Assembly: GCA_963555705.1 (NCBI GenBank)
Contig: OY743174.1
Coordinates: 60,286,234-60,350,233 of the forward strand
Direction of reading: 5' to 3'
Origin: Ligustrum vulgare
Lineage: Eukaryota > Streptophyta > Magnoliopsida > Lamiales > Oleaceae
DNA length: 64,000 nt
The position numbers and the translations under genes were made by a program. This document shows positions 34,764 to 46,439 of the stretch, one piece after another (position 1 is the first letter of the stretch; the number at the start of each line of letters is the position of its first letter). The notes under the pieces were generated by a model, which ran no database searches, had not been told where the DNA came from, and worked only from the letters and a program-made list of their open reading frames with translations.

Positions 34764-35093
34764 GAATTCATAAATCTTAATATGGTATCAGAATTTAATT
34801 TAACGAGCAATGCCACTCAAAATAAAGACACAATTCAAATTAATCACCATTTTGCAATGACATTGTTAAGAATAAATTCCACGAAATTATGCTTTTGTTT
34901 GTTTTTCTTTAAACTTTTCTCTTTTTTCTACAGTACTCAATTCCAACCATCTATTAAAGTTAAGCCCACAATATTATACTTTTCAAATAAATCTCAATCA
35001 TCCATGCTCCAAAAAATCACTATTCATTTTTAAAAAAAAAAATTTAAACAATACCAAACACACACTATGTTTACCAATTGACATTAAAAGTTA
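34320..35093. other. AT-rich intergenic sequence
   Basis: No gene or mobile-element ends were found. A short (CATA)n run is at 34735-34755. ORFs here are short and of low complexity. Confidence 0.5.
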
Positions 35094-35259
35094 GAGCCCA
35101 TTTGTTGTGTGAAAAATTGGAAGAAAATTTGATTTTTTAGGAGAATGTGTAGTTGAAAAGAGATTGAAAAATATGAAAGTGATGAATCCTACAAAAGTAT
35201 GAAATTGGAAATGAGTTTTGGAGGAAAGTTGAGAAAAAACTTCTGGACGAAACAGAGGC
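35094..35259. mobile_element. Tourist-like MITE, 166 bp
   Basis: The flanking TTA is at 35091-35093 and 35260-35262. The ends are GAGCCCATTTGTT and GAAACAGAGGC, imperfect inverted repeats. The interior is AT-rich (GGAGAATGTGTAGTTGAAAA). The exact 3-bp TSD is the main support. Confidence 0.6.
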
Positions 35260-35519
35260 TTAAAGTTAAAAACTTTGTCATCTCATAGAAAGACTTGAAG
35301 AGCGGGCTATTTTTTGGGCCCAATTGGAATCCAATGGGCTAGCTGCCTTTTCAGTATGTGGAGATTACACATGGACATGCTTTTCAATTTCACAATCCAA
35401 AATTAAGATTTACAAGCAATTTATACATAAATCAGGCCACTTTTAGGTCTTACTAATTATTATAATAATTAAACCATCCTTAATTCCATTAACCCTATTC
35501 CAACTCAAATTATCCTTCA

Positions 35520-36297
35520 CACTCCACAGACCCTCCTTTCTCTTCGGCGACGGTGAGCCACTTCTCTTAACCACCTTCTGAAGCAGCGTCTATGCAAAGA
35601 AAAATAGCATCAACGCCTATCTGTTGTTTGTGTCAATCCGTTGCAGACTTGCAGTGTGTCAATTTGCTGTGGTGTATGGTGTGTCTGTGATGTATTTGTG
35701 GTAGTGTATCTGTGGTCGTTGCCTTCGTGGGGGGCAATATGATGTGGTATAGATGTGGGTTGTTTTGTTGTCTCGGATTAGGTTGGTGTGTGTAATGTAG
35801 TGTGTTTGGAGGTGACGGTGAAGTTTTGGTAGCGAAGGTAGATTTAGTGTGGCTATAACTTTGTGTGGTGCCGGCGGTGTTGTGCTTCGGTGGCGTTGGG
35901 GGTAATAGTGTTGGTGATAGTGAGCCCATGGGGGTGTTGGTGGTGGTTGGGTGTGGTAGTGAGTGGTTATGTGATGGTGGTGTTGAGCTCATGACAACGG
36001 TGGTGGTGGTGGTGGTGGTGGTGATTGTTTGTTGTCTCAGTGAGGTGGGATGTGGTGGTGATGGTGGCAGCAGTGTGTGGTGGTCGCTGGTGACCGAAAA
36101 ATAAGTTGTAACCTATAAAATTTGTAATTTGTGATCGAGAAATAAATCGTGACTAATTAATTTGATAATTTATGACCTTTAAAATTTGTGACTTGTGACA
36201 TGTGAATATAAATTGTATAATTGCGACCTTAATTATTTAATTACCAGTTTAATTATATAAATATATATATATTAACAAAAATTTGATTTTTGAACTA
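35520..36297. other. GTGG-rich tract, then degenerate GTGAC repeats
   Basis: 35640-36080 is strongly G/T-rich with (GGT)n at 35998-36022. Its - strand ORF is His/Pro/Thr-rich low complexity and the + strand one is Val-rich; neither shows a domain. From 36095 to 36230 phrases such as TTTGTGACTTGTGACATGTG recur, similar in kind to 25890-26125. I see no gene. Confidence 0.45.
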
Positions 36298-36775
36298 AGG
36301 GAGTGTCCCAACATGGAATATGATGGATTTTAGAATTCCATAACATTCACGTATCCTCAAATTGGAATTTTATAGAATCCATCAAAATCCAAGGTTCTTA
36401 ATATGGATTTCAATTAATTCCATAAAATTCTGACGACCTTAGAATTCTGTGGATTGATTTCGATGGATTTCTAATTTTAATGGAATTGAATGGATTGTGA
36501 TGGATTTTAAACCAAAAATATTAAGATAAAATTCTTAAACAAATCAGACCATGACCCCTTGGAATTCTTATTCCGCACCTTCCATTCGATACGGTATTAT
36601 CCTTCATTCATCCCTTTATTGTTTTTTATGTATAGTTCTTCCCAAACTGAGCCCTAGATAGATCTGCATATCACCACCTCTCCAGACCAAAATTCTTTGT
36701 GTTATCAAAGGCATGATATTTGGTATCGTACCAAGATGAAGAAGATTTTCAGAATTGTTTGATAGTAGAAGCTTA

Positions 36776-36881
36776 GTCCCAGTTTGGCATCAATGTTTGA
36801 AAACTCATTTATGTGACCCACAATTTTTATCAACTTTTCATTTACACATTTCATCAATTTTTAGCAAAACCAAACAAGGGC
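36776..36881. mobile_element. Tourist-like MITE, 106 bp
   Basis: The flanking TTA is at 36773-36775 and 36882-36884. The ends GTCCCAGTTTGGC and CCAAACAAGGGC are imperfect inverted repeats sharing GTTTGG with the elements at 28489 and 30043. The interior has CACAATTTTTATCAACTTTT. It is small and noncoding. Confidence 0.7.
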
Positions 36882-36994
36882 TTATGCTAGACTAATGGCT
36901 GTTATAAAGTATTAAAGCTAATGTCTATTCTAAGAATATATATCTAGCTTTATGATTGAAATTGTTTACGAGGAATTTGATAGTAAAATAGGAA

Positions 36995-37354
36995 TAGTGA
37001 TGGCAAAGGGTGAGTTTGGGTCAGGTACTCTCGAATCGTGCTCCGTCCTACAGGTTTTTTCTTTACCAAACCTTCTACCCGCGCCCATGAATTTCAGGTC
37101 AAGTAAACCCTGTCGCCCCATTTACCGCATCGTTTAATTTTTTTTAATTTTTCCAATACTTTTTTCCTTATTTATTTTTATTAATTAATTTATTCGGGGG
37201 GGGGGGGAGGGTTTCGGGTCGGGGTGGTCAAACCACACCCCACTCGGTGACCCCGCCCCATTTGCGGGAACCTTCTCCATCGACCTCGAGGGGTGGTTTT
37301 TTTCCGCCCAATTCGGGTTGGGTATTCATCTGGTCTGATTTTTTTGTCATTTCT
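36995..37354. mobile_element. MULE-like MITE, 360 bp
   Basis: A perfect 9-bp TSD AAATAGGAA lies at 36986-36994 and 37355-37363. The termini are TAGTGATGGCAAAG and the complement AGAAATGACAAAA. The arms are GC-rich (GGGTCGGGGTGG, ACCCCGCCCC) around an AT-rich centre, as in the copies at 24933 and 59341. It contains a run of 13-14 G near 37196. Confidence 0.8.
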
Positions 37355-37797
37355 AAATAGGAAAGACGTTTATTATTTATGTTATGCTGGACGGTTGGAC
37401 ATGAAAGGGGAGCTGGAGAAGCACAAGTCTTCTTTAATATTTTTTATGCAAATTACCTCTTTGTTTTGATTGTGGTAGGTAGGATTGCATGCCATTTTAT
37501 TTTTTAATTAATGACATAGTTCAAATATTTTTACTTCTTTTTTTTTTTTTTTTTTATGATCACTTAAAGAAATTACGCTATTTTATTTTTGCAAAAAATA
37601 ATAATAAATAAATTACTTGACAAGAAATAAAAGTAGATTAAAAAAAATCATAAAAAATTTCATATTGATGACGCATTACACAAATTTCACCAAAATCAAT
37701 AAAGTCCAATAAATTCCATGAATAGAATTTCAATGAGATAAACCCCCCTAGCTTATAGCTTATTTAGAGAGCTTATAAGGTTCATCTATTAAAATAA

Positions 37798-38321
37798 GAT
37801 CCGTTTGGTTGTTGAGCTTATTTGAGAAGTTAGAACTTATCTCAAAAGCTATTTTTATAAGCTTTTCAAATAAGATTCATGAGCTTTTCATTTTTTATTC
37901 CATTTTTAGACTCTTCATTCTTTTTTTTTTAAATTCCACACCTATGCCATTAGGGTATGTCTCTGTTTTTTAAAAGTTTTTTGTTTAAAAAATATTTTTT
38001 AATTTTTTCTAGGTAAAATGTAGTTGAAAATTTGAGAGAGAAAATGTGTGTGATTAAAAAGTTATCTGGCAAACTGTGTAGAAAAAACATGTTTGCCAAA
38101 TGAATGTTAAAATATATTTTCTTTTTATGTCATTTTATATTTCTGAATTATTTTTTCAGCTAGTTTTGTCAAACACTTCTATTTCAATCAAATAGCTTAT
38201 CAGTTATCCACTATTAGCTCATAATTAACTTTTCAGCTATAAGCTAACAGCTATGTTTTCAGCAATAAACTAGCTTATCAGCTATTAGCTAGCTTATTAG
38301 CTTAATCAGCCAAACATGGCC
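37798..38321. mobile_element. Tourist-like MITE rich in AGCTTAT
   Basis: TAA flanks it at 37795-37797 and 38322-38324. The ends are GATCCGTTTGGTTGTTGAGC and the complement GGCCATGTTTGGCTGATTAAG. Near both ends the palindromic words TAGCT, AGCTTAT and ATAAGCT recur. The middle (37950-38130) carries another motif, TTGAGAGAGAAAATGTGTGT then GATTAAAAAG, which is a dispersed repeat in this window. Confidence 0.7.
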
Positions 38322-38324
38322 TAA

Positions 38325-40137
38325 AAGAAAAGGTTTTTAAATATTAGAAGATCTATGTATTTTGCCCTTCCAGTATAATTTCTCTTCTCTCCACACCTAA
38401 AAATTTCTGCAACTCACTGGGATTCGAGGGTAGGTAAAAAGAGGAGAAATTCGAAGCACACACTCGTAAGTTGAATTTTCCCTTTGAATTTTGATATAAT
38501 CATTTTTTTTTAGTTATTTAAATACTATTGCGTAGATTCCAGATTTATAGCAGATTTTTCATAATCTTGAATTGTACGCATAATATGAGCAGTTGTTTAA
38601 TTCATTTGGATAAATAAGCAAATTTACAAATTTTGCCTTTGTTTTCTTCTATTTTACTATGATACCTAAATCATATTGGTTGGTTAATCTGGAGAAACAA
38701 AGTACCTAGTTGAAGAATGATTTAACTGGAGAATGGTGCCGATAATTAAATTCATGAACAATTGATTATGTCAATTGACCCGGTCTTGGACCAGTGACGA
38801 ATCCAAGATATTGGTTTAGCTAGAGCGGACTGTTGACCTTTGACTGTTGACCAACCAACGATCATGAACGGAGAACGGTCCCACTAAAAATATATTAAAT
38901 TTTTTTCGAATAACATATAAATACTATAAAACGTAATTGTTATTTAATACAAAAATATAGACCAAAACTAACGATCATGAGCTCAGAAAACTGCATTTTC
39001 CGAAGCCTCATACTTTGAAAGCGCTGCAAAATTGCCTCATTTTCAACTTGTTTAAAAATCTTGTGCTCCGTGTAAATTACCAAATTGTCATCAACCAATC
39101 ACAATTAATGATATATAATTCACAAATTTGTAATTTCTAAGTTAAATAATTGAAACTCCCCAAAATACACAATCTGAAAATTGAAAATAAACAAAAAAAT
39201 CTATCCGTGAACAACTAGAACATTTGTATTACACCAAATACTCACAAATATAAAGGGAAAATATTGGGGCTCACAAGTAACTAGTAGAAATTAAAGCAAA
39301 ATCAAATTTTCACAAAAAATAAAAAAAAATAAAAAAAAAAAAATTAAATATGAAAATTCAACCGGATCCTGCACGAGCGGTCGAACAGGCTGGCCGCTAG
39401 TTGGATCCGTCCATGTCTTGGACATCGGGGAAGCTTATCTATGACTAAAACATAAGGTCAAACCTCATTTTGTTAGTGTACACACACAACCAGAATGAAA
39501 AAAAAAGGGGGGGGGGGTGCAGATTGGATTCGGATATGAGTTGCAAGGCCGGTTCTAAGATTTTGAGTGACCTGTATAATAATGTCTTAATTTTTTATTT
39601 TTTATTTTTTTTTGTCCCTATAACCAAATTTGTTCTTTAAGTGCCCTATAATAAATTTTTTGGTGCCCCTATGATATTGAGGCTCTGTGCAGTCTCACCA
39701 CCTGCACACCCTCATGGCCATCTCGATGAGTTGCATGTTTTTTCGTTTTTCTTTTTTATACCCAAGCTCCATTTTGGATCTCATTTGGAGGATGTGAAAT
39801 ACCTGTTAAAGCCCACGTATCATCAACTGAACTTTAAGCGTCAATGTCTACTATAGTGCATGCATGCACGTAGATAAGCGGTCAGTTGTAACAACTCAAA
39901 ATTTCACTCAATTTAGTCTCAGATAAATCGAGGAAAATATTTTCAAAAAAAAAAAAAAAAAAAAAAATGAATATTGAACTCAATAGGGTAAAATACCGGG
40001 GGGGAAAAGAAGACCGGTCATAGCTCTTTTTGTTAACTTATCGAAGCTAATGCCATGGCCCATGGGAAGTGGAAAATGACCGTATAATTATTAAACCACA
40101 CCCTTTATTACACAGTTTAGTATTTCAGTACCCTTGC
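38325..40137. other. Intergenic sequence downstream of the dioxygenase gene
   Basis: No coding region is supported. 38370-38470 (TTCTCTTCTCTCCACACC then a GGTAGGTAAAA step) could be a 5' leader with a splice donor of a + strand transcript, but no coding exon follows. Near 39545-39720 a phrase starting GGCCGGTTCTAAGATTTTGA and ending GAGGCTCTGTGCAGTCTCAC looks like a dispersed repeat. Homopolymer runs occur at 39508 (G) and 39944 (A). Confidence 0.4.
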
Positions 40138-42010
40138 TCAACAAGTTCTTGTTTTTATCTTGTTGCATGTGCCGTGTGATCGTGTCTGTGTATTCTTTCT
40201 GAGTGTGTCTATGTACTTAAGGCCCAAGATATCATTGCTGGAAATAAAGTCTAGAAAATCTTTGAAACTGGTTCCTTTGTAGGATAATGGATGTTGCCCG
40301 TCGACAAGCTCTTGTGCAGGTTGGACCTTCTTCTCTAAAGCTAAACTGTGAATACTGGCAATTGACAAACGTCTTTTTACTGGATTTAAGGTTGCTTGAT
40401 GAACTGCACTCTTGTATCGACCATTGCTTAGCACTTCCATTTGATTTCCCAACTGAACAACAAGGCCCCCTGGAATGACCGGAACTGATCGCCAGTTTTT
40501 ATTGCTGTCCATGATTTCTAGACCATTATGTGTTTGCAGTATGATTGTTAAGAATCCATAGTCCGAGTGTGGTGGCAGGCCTAGTGCAAGATTTGGTTCA
40601 GGACACGCAGGGTAGCAATTTGCAGTCATTACTTGGAACCCTTGCTCAATGTCTTTCTGTAAGAAATCTGCTCTTAAGCCCAAGCTTTCAAATACTATTT
40701 TCATTAGCTTTACATATAAGATGTGCAAGGCTTCTGCATAGTCTCCCATTTTCTTCCTGCAGAGGAACTTTAATTCAGAGCTTCGATAATGTCAATATAT
40801 GTTCAGTGAAGATGGTAGCACGGTATGCATTAATAAAAAGTTTCTTACAAGAGTCATTTGTAGGAGTGTTTTCCATAAACTAATACAATATTTTACTGGG
40901 ATTTGGCTATTTAAAAAATGTGTAGTGGTTACCTTAAAATTTGTTGGTGAAACTTAAATATTACTGTTTTTGAATTGCTAAGTTTGCTCACCTGTAACTT
41001 GGAGGATTTGAAGGCCACAGGTGTATCCAACTTGATATTGGATGGCAGTATTGTTTGATGAAGTCTCTCCAGAAGTAAACTTTATCATTGACTTGATTTA
41101 GGCTGGTTCCATACCTTACAGGTTCGTGTATATTAGTAGATGCAAGATGCATCTTTGATTCATTAGGCAAATCAAAGAACTCTGCAGCGGTGTCTACTGC
41201 ATCACTTATGACTGACAATGGAATCCCATGGTTAATCACCTGCAAAAATGTAATTTTTAAAGATATAAAGGATATGATAGACATATATAGTCTTATACAT
41301 TTTGATGTAAAATGTTTGTGTGTATACAGTCTCTTTCCAAATCATAATCAATAGATTCCGCACCAATTTGGCTTCCAATGTTCCTACTTTATCTATACTA
41401 TCTAAGAAGCTCCAAAGGTTGCCTTTATTTATGAAGATAGAATAGGATGGATGGTGTATGAACTCCTACAACATAAAATAAAGATGCATGGTGTATAACT
41501 GCAATAATGATGCATGCATGTCAAATATGTGCTAATATAATATTTCTACGTAGAATCCTGGCTTCTTTTCGATCCCGTTTCCTGCCATGCCCACAGACTA
41601 TACAGAGTAACTAATCAGCCAGGGGACTTGTTCAAAAATCTTCATGCTACATCATAAATAAATAGTAGAATTGCATGCTTTTTTTTTTTATAACTATTGA
41701 TGCATGAGTAAACCTGAAAAAAACCAAATTCCTTGCAGGCAAATCTAACTTGCTCGATTAGCAGAGCTATAAGGAAAGGGTTTTCTAGCATAGACAAATC
41801 TATAACAGGCAAATCTGTAGCCGAGGAAGGTAGATTTTGGCTAATGTTAGGGCGATGTTCCGGTGGAAGAATATAACAATTTGGAACGCTGCTTATTCCC
41901 ATTTTAGCAAGTTCCATTGCGCTTGTAAATGAGCTATCCGAGTTCCCTATTCTCTCCATCACTCTCTTGGTGACTCTCTGTGGTTCCTCAACCTCCAAAT
42001 GTATGCTCAT
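40138..42010 (-). CDS. 2-oxoglutarate/Fe(II)-dependent dioxygenase (DOXC type)
   Basis: Three exons on the - strand, 42010-41714, 41239-40992 and 40756-40138, join in frame through GT..AG introns to 387 residues. Residues about 69-182 match the DIOX_N domain (LPVIDLSML, FACKEFGFFQVINHGIP, FFDLPNESK, WRDFIKQYCHP). The C-terminal 2OG-FeII_Oxy domain has the iron ligands H245-S-D247 and H301, plus the 2-oxoglutarate site R311-L-S313; NCYPACPEP precedes it. Such enzymes hydroxylate or desaturate specialised metabolites or hormones in the cytosol. It resembles flavanone 3-dioxygenase 3-like or DMR6-like members, but the substrate cannot be read from sequence. The usual GDQ before the distal helix is GNQ (N286). 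The length is slightly above the family norm because of a basic C-terminal tail. It looks intact. Confidence 0.9.
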
Positions 42011-42523
42011 TTATACTAGAAAACTCCATCAGTTTCGTTATTGAACTTGTTTGTCCAACTGTACAGTTACAATGAATACTGGATTCGTAAAAAGTCCTTG
42101 GTATTAAATTGTATTTTAATGGGTTCTGACATCATATTAAAATTTGTGATTTTATCATAAAATGTCAACGTTGTTAAGAGAGTAGTTCGAACACTTATAA
42201 ATTGATCTATATCTTTATCTTTATTCGAGGTGCACACGGGGTTCTTTGTTTCTGACTTCCATTGATTGGGTGTGAAGAATAGAGGAAGAGGATAGACCTG
42301 GTGAATGAACCAGGTGACACGAACATGCATGGAATCTAGTGCATGTGTGCGGTGTGGGTTCCACAAAATGGAAACCGGAGGCTAATTTGTTTTCAGTTCA
42401 ATTGTTTTGTGCAAAGTAAACGTAAGATCAAATAACTGGAGGCTGGACGTTGTCGTTAAAACCAAATATTTGATCAAGTGGGTTTAATCGATTATTCTTA
42501 TTGCACTGTTTCTGTACTACTAA
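42011..42523 (-). other. Upstream region of the dioxygenase gene
   Basis: Expected promoter and 5' leader. AT-rich, with no element that can be singled out confidently. A PIF/Harbinger-like MITE begins about 0.5 kb upstream of the ATG and may limit the promoter. Confidence 0.4.
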
Positions 42524-42941
42524 AATAATTCCGTTCTCTTTGTATTTCGATTTTGGATTTTGAGTTTTGAATTTTGTTTTGAATTTTGAATTTTGGTTGT
42601 TTGTTTTGGGATTGCTGAAAACATATTCTCTTTGTGATTTTGAAAAACTGTTTTCAAAAATAGAAAACTGAAAAACGCGTTTACTTTGTAATTTTTTGAT
42701 ATATTTATTTTGTAATATTTTATATGTAAAAAATGATTGATTTGTTGAATATCATTAATTTTAATGTTAATAAATCAGTTAGTTCTCTATGTCAATAAAT
42801 TCATCATTAATATTGTTTCAGCTAAACAAAAACTTAACCACATACCAACAAAATCTTAACATGGATCTATATATAATGACAAAATAATATAAGAACTTCA
42901 AGTGAAGGAAGTATCTCACATTTACAAAAAAAAAAAAAAAA

Positions 42942-42975
<34 letters not shown>

Positions 42976-43646
42976 GAACTTCAGGTGAAGTAAGTGTCTC
43001 ACTTTTACAAAAAAAATAAAATAATAAATAAATAAAATAAAATAAAAATCTTAAAATTGATCTATATATAATGACAAAATAATATAAGAAGTTCAAGTGA
43101 ATGAAATGTCTAACTTTAAAAAAAAAAAAAAAAATCTTAACATGATCTATATATAATAACAAAATAACATAAGAATTTCAAGTGAAGGAAGTATCTCTCA
43201 CTTTTACAAAATAATAATAATAATAATTTACAAAAAAAAATAAAATCTTAACATGTAACTATATATAATGACAAAATAATATAAGAACTTCAAGTGAAAG
43301 AAGTGTCTCACATTTAAAAAAAAAATAATAATAATAAAAAATTACAAAAAAAAATCTTAACATGGATATATATATATATAATGACAAAATAATATAAGAA
43401 TTTCAAGTAAAGGAAGTGTCTCATATTTACAAAAAAAAAAAAAAAAATTCAAACACGCGTTTTGTTCGTTTTGGACTTTTTAACACAAAATATCCAAAAC
43501 GTAATAAATTCGTTTTGAGTTTCCTTTGTAATTTTTTTGGTGTTTTGAAAAACTCGTTTCTGAAAATGGGTAAAGTGAACGCGTTTTCGATATTTCCAAA
43601 AATCGAAAACTCAAAACGGGCTCAAAACAGCAAAGAGAACGGAGCC
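42524..43646. mobile_element. PIF/Harbinger-like MITE with internal minisatellite, copy 2 (inverted)
   Basis: It runs from about CCGTTCTCTTTGTATTTCG to CAGCAAAGAGAACGGAGCC, inverted relative to copies 1, 3 and 4. About six internal units (ATCTATATATAATGAC, TTCAAGTGAA, GTGTCTCACATTTAC) are separated by A-rich linkers, one of them with (TAA)n at 42943-42973. TTAA follows the right end and TAA occurs before the left end, so the TSD is approximate. Confidence 0.75.
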
Positions 43647-43825
43647 TTAATTTTATCACTTAATTTATAAAGTTAACTTTTATTTTTTATCAAACAAGGA
43701 AAATAATTAAATATAATTAGGAAATCTATGAAACAAAAATATTTCTAATTAAAAACCAGCCAACGGTTTGCAACTTGGTTTGCCCTATTCTAAAACAAGC
43801 AGTTGAAGTAATGAAGTGGTGAGCC

Positions 43826-43871
<46 letters not shown>
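43647..43871. other. Short intergenic stretch ending in 45 T
   Basis: A run of about 45 T (43827-43871) directly precedes the palindrome. Nothing else is recognisable. The length of the run is at the limit of reliable sequencing. Confidence 0.7.
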
Positions 43872-43872
<1 letters not shown>

Positions 43873-44468
43873 GGCTATTCACATAATTACACTACTTTTA
43901 GGGATCAAATTGAAATTTACTTAAATTTTATAAAAATTGAAAATTACTTATAATAAAATCATAAAAACTGAAAAATACTTCATAATCACGTGAAGTATCA
44001 CAATCTGATACTTTTGATACTTCTCAAATATGTTAGTATCACAGTATGATACCTATGATACTTTTCAATTTTTTTTAGTAACAATGAAGTATTTTTCAAA
44101 ATTTTTTATTTTGGTAGTAAAAATCAGTTTTATTATCTAAAGTAAGTAATCTATACAATTATCCCTTTTTGGGCTGGATAATTGTATAGATTACTTATTT
44201 TAGATAATAAAAATGATTTTTACTACCCAAATAAAAAATTTTGAAAAATACTTCATTGTTACTAAAAAAAAATTGAAAAGTATCATAGGTATCATACTGT
44301 GATACTAATATATTTGAGAAGTATCAAAAGTATCAGATTGTGATACTTCACGTGATTATGAAGTATTTTTCAGTTTTTATGATTTTATTATAATTATTTT
44401 TTAATTTTTATAAAATTCAAGTAAATTTCAATTTGATCCCTAAAAGTAGTGTAATTATGTGAATAACC
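43872..44468. repeat. Near-perfect 0.6-kb palindrome
   Basis: The left arm (43872-44164) and right arm (44176-44468) are complementary with few mismatches; the spacer is about 11 bases (CCTTTTTGGGCT region). Example: TAATCACGTGAAGTATCACA in the left arm and TGTGATACTTCACGTGATTA in the right. Both outer ends, GGGCTATTCAC and GTGAATAACCC, resemble the centre-facing ends (CAATTATCCC/GGGCTGGATAATTG). It may be two copies of one MITE of about 300 bp in opposite orientation or one foldback element. No coding capacity. Confidence 0.9.
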
Positions 44469-44512
44469 CTTTTTTTTCCCCTGTTTTTATGCATTCCGCT
44501 GGGTATTTGTAC

Positions 44513-45292
44513 TAGGACTATAAATTTAAATTGCCAACCCGCTAAATCGAATTGAAACCGTAATTTTAAAATCGTTATTTTGAGTTCATGCGAACCCGTC
44601 AACGTTTTGATTTTGACCCAAATCGAACCGTTTTCAAATGGTTTGATTTAGGTTACACTTTTCAAAACTCGTTTCAAACAGTCAATCCGTAAAATTCATT
44701 TTTGTCATTTTGATTTTTGTATAATTTGTCATTTTGTTGAAAAAAATTCTTAGTACTCTCGTTATGCTATATTGTTGTGGACAATGAACATTTAAAACAT
44801 TTTGATTCTACGTTCATTTTGAATGAAGGCGTATGAATGTGATTAAGTTGAAGGCAATTTATTCTTTTCACTATTTTCTAGATTAAGTAAAAAGACTAAA
44901 CCCAATTCTAAATTTGACACACATTTTTGTTAATCCAAACATAGTTTCTTTTCGACAATAATCTTTTTGATATTTAGTTTCTAATTAATGTGGAACTTAT
45001 CTATTGAGTTTTAACACAGTATGTTACTATATATGTTATGTGAGCGAAAAGTCTTTTAACAAGATTTTACATGATTTTCGTGACTTGTCGTTGTTTAAAA
45101 AGTTTTTTTTTGATTGATTTTGTTTGCAAACCGTGGTTTGAACTCGTACCAAACCGCAAAAAAATGGTTTGATTTGGTTTGATTTAGGAAATTAAATGGT
45201 TTGGCTTGGATTGAAAAAACGTCAAATTGTTTTAAATTGTTTGGTTTGAAAATTTATCAAAAACCGTCTAAATCGAACCGTTTAAACCCCTA
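44513..45292. mobile_element. hAT-like non-autonomous element
   Basis: A perfect 8-bp TSD ATTTGTAC lies at 44505-44512 and 45293-45300. The termini TAGGACTATAAA and complement TAGGGGTTTAAACGG agree with hAT-type ends. The arms contain repeated AAACCG and TGGTTTGATTT words in opposite orientations. The centre is AT-rich without a transposase. Confidence 0.78.
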
Positions 45293-46439
45293 ATTTGTAC
45301 CATATGATTACACACATCTTTGGTTCGAAAATGTACTTACAATTTTTGGGAAAAAAATTAAAATTAAAATAGAATAAAATAAAAATTCGTGTAGATAATA
45401 TTTATTACTCTTTAAATAATAAATCATATATTAGTATTAACTATTTAATAAATTAAAACCTCCGTACAAATGTTTTGTTTTTGTTCATAAAAAAATATTG
45501 TTGTTTTCGAGATAAAAAATACGTGATTGAAAAATGGTTTAAAAATATGTATGATTAAAAAGTGGGTTGAAATGTCTTGTCTTTAAATAAATTTATAGAT
45601 AAAGTTATCGAATGGTTGCTAATGTTTTTAATCGTTTTTATTTTTAATAATTGTGTAAAGATTTTGTGATATAAGACTTTTGATATAAATTCTTGATTAT
45701 TATTTTAACTTCTTTATTTTGTAAATAAAAGTATAATTTTATTGATTAAATATTTATAAACATTTGTTTTGATGAGTATAAACAAACATTTATAATTATT
45801 GAAACATACGATCATTTATTATTGAAAGTGGATGAGAATAAAGACACATTTATAATAATGTAAATTTGCATTTTGAAACCTACGATCATTTATTATTTAA
45901 ATATATAAATTGACATTTAATTATTTAAATATATAAATTAGAATTTAATGTCCAAATATGTTTTTAATAATTTGGATTAGTTATCTTTCTTATGTTTGAT
46001 AATTCTAAAACTTTTGATTAAAATTCAACTCAAAGTTAACATTAATTAATTTTAACTATACATTTTGTAGGATATACAACTTTCAAGCACACATTTTATC
46101 ACCTTTTATCAAAATTTATTAAAAACTTGATTTTATTCCCTACCAAATCGAGGCATTGTTTTTTAAATTTTAATAATTATTTTAATAGTAAATTATTTTA
46201 TGCATTTTATATTTGTTTTGATTATGTAAAAGTATTAACATTTTACAAATACTTATTGAAATAGATATTGTGGAAAATAACTTTCGTGCATCGTAAGAGG
46301 TAAATATTAGTTTGTAAAATAAGAGATGAAAAATTGTGTCAATGTAATGTAGGGATGAAAATGAATTTGAGAAGGCAAAAAAAAAAAAAAAAAAAAAAAA
46401 CTACATATAAAAGAAGAAGTTATTAGATGGAATAAATAG
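45293..46439. other. AT-rich intergenic sequence
   Basis: No gene is supported. 45480-45600 and 46070-46155 contain the dispersed motif block with GATTAAAAAGT and CACATTTTATCACCTTTTAT, probably MITE relics. An A run of about 22 occurs at 46379-46400. Confidence 0.5.

Noticed and set aside
35633..35992. 119-codon ORF on the - strand
   Set aside because: Same low-complexity type; composition alone explains the open frame.
36298..37750. One large element with GGGAGTGTCCC and ACCCCCCTA ends and ATGGATTT/AAATTCCAT arms
   Set aside because: The inverted similarity is loose and no TSD could be defined; only the smaller elements inside were kept.
39545..39860. Possible gene fragment around CTCACCACCTGCACACCC
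   Set aside because: The 71-codon ORF has no domain and the surrounding phrase looks like a dispersed noncoding repeat.
40287..40883. + strand ORFs of 63 and 112 codons
   Set aside because: Shadows of exon 3 of the dioxygenase on the other strand.
43827..43871. 45-T run as a retroposon poly(A) tail
   Set aside because: No SINE or LINE body and no matching TSD was found around it; the palindrome on one side is not retroposon-like.
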